The notes under the pieces are model-generated. The model did not search any database. It was not told where the DNA came from and worked only from the letters and a program-made list of their open reading frames with translations. DNA of 6,807 nucleotides, from positions 1 through 6,807 of the forward strand of contig CBDTTW010000167.1 of the NCBI GenBank assembly GCA_965363675.1, in the 5' to 3' direction. The DNA comes from CBDTTW01 sp965363675. GTDB lineage: Bacteria > Bacteroidota > Rhodothermia > Rhodothermales > DASSAV01. This document shows positions 6,128 to 6,807 of this stretch, one piece after another. The position numbers and the translations under genes are program-made. How positions within the stretch are numbered: position 1 is the first letter of the stretch; each line of letters begins with the position of its first letter.

Positions 6128-6790
6128 GGGCCGAAACAGGCGGTCGTGCAGCGCCTCCAGCATGGCCGCCTGCTCGGCCCGGCGGCCGTGGCGCGCCTCC
6201 ACGTTGACGTACGCCAGCCCCTGCCGGGCGGCATGCACCGAGAGCGAGCCGTCGTCGGTGACGCCGGCGTTGTTCTGGAGCACCACGCCGTAGCCCGCCT
6301 CTGCGAGCGCCTCGAAAAGCGCGGCCTCCGTGACGAAGTAAAACTCGTCGGCGCTGGCGATGCGGCCCCTGTGCACGCGCGCCGCGTCCCCGGCCAGGTC
6401 GCCCCCCGCCTCGTATGAGCGCACCGAGTACCCGCCCTCGGTGTTGTTATGCACCGTGACGAGGACGCCCGCCGCCTCGGCCTCCAGCAGTTCGAGCACG
6501 GCTCGCCCGAACCGGCGCACCTCGCCGAAGGCCGCCTCCGATGAGTCTCCGAGCGTGGCCCGCACGCCCGCGTCGGTGAAGATGCGGTTGGGGTCGAAAG
6601 TGTAGGCCGCGCCCCCGAGCCGGAAGGCGATGCGCCGCGCCCCGGTGTGTCGCAACTCGATGAGGCGACCGCCTTTGCCCCCGATCACCTCCAGCGCCGC
6701 ATGAACGGCGGTGTCCTCGTCGTCGTGCACGTTCAGGTACGTGAAGCCGGGGCGCCCCGCCGGGTGGATGACCGGTTTCAAAGCCCGCAC
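6119..6790 (-). CDS. Uncharacterised protein, possible M14/AstE-like zinc hydrolase; 5' end may lie beyond the window
   Basis: I cannot assign this 223-residue protein to a named family. Conserved-looking blocks are YLNVHDDEDTAVHAALEVI (18-36), LIELRHTGARRIAF (43-56), YTFDPNRIFTDAG (63-75), VLVTVHNNTEGGYSVRSY (109-126), DEFYFVT (148-154), VVLQNNAGVTDDGSLSV (169-185) and AYVNVEARHG (193-202). The order His22-x-x-Glu25, then Asn68-Arg69, then His114, then Glu198 matches the metal and catalytic plan of M14 carboxypeptidases and AstE/aspartoacylase-type amidohydrolases (HxxE, NR, His, catalytic Glu). The 92-residue gap between the two histidines is near that in AstE. This would make it a metal-dependent amide hydrolase; that is inference. 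The first start is a GTG at 6788-6790, but the frame has no stop up to the right edge, so a longer N-terminus, even a signal peptide, is possible. It ends 5 bases from the M24 gene, tail to tail. Confidence 0.75.
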   Translation of the reverse strand: MRALKPVIHPAGRPGFTYLNVHDDEDTAVHAALEVIGGKGGRLIELRHTGARRIAFRLGGAAYTFDPNRIFTDAGVRATLGDSSEAAFGEVRRFGRAVLELLEAEAAGVLVTVHNNTEGGYSVRSYEAGGDLAGDAARVHRGRIASADEFYFVTEAALFEALAEAGYGVVLQNNAGVTDDGSLSVHAARQGLAYVNVEARHGRRAEQAAMLEALHDRLFRPAP

Positions 6791-6807
6791 CTTCCCGTTA
6801 CAGGAGC

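Overview
This is a GC-rich chromosomal window of ordinary housekeeping character, most likely from the Rhodothermota/Salinibacter-Rhodothermus side of the Bacteroidota. That assignment is an inference. It rests on the high GC, the lack of clear Shine-Dalgarno sequences before most starts, a complete C5-pathway haem gene set and an AGly-Asp variant in the glutamyl-tRNA reductase. No mobile element, CRISPR array, rRNA or tRNA was seen.

The left half (about 1-3355, minus strand) reads as one transcription unit: hemA, then hemC, hemD and the start of a glycerate 2-kinase gene that runs off the left edge. HemA makes glutamate-1-semialdehyde from Glu-tRNA, HemC polymerises porphobilinogen to hydroxymethylbilane, and HemD closes that to uroporphyrinogen III. 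hemA and hemC overlap by 8 bases. GC-rich hairpins sit after hemC and across the hemD stop. The kinase occupies the slot directly behind hemD where hemE is often found in related clusters.

The middle (3494-4792, minus) is a lipoprotein of the PQQ-dependent sugar/sorbosone dehydrogenase beta-propeller family. It is divided from the next gene by a 199-base divergent region (4793-4991). That region holds an AT-rich core, candidate promoters facing both ways and a perfect 7-base inverted repeat around them.

The right part has a plus-strand M24 metallopeptidase (4992-6113) with all five metal ligands. It converges, with only 5 bases between stops, on a minus-strand gene (6119-6790) of a family I cannot name. 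The layout of its conserved residues (HxxE, PNR, a later His, a later Glu) looks like the M14/AstE zinc hydrolase fold. A compact hairpin sits exactly on the junction of the two stops.

I do not see a convincing new multi-gene system. The items most worth a second look are the unnamed M14-like protein and the divergent control region.
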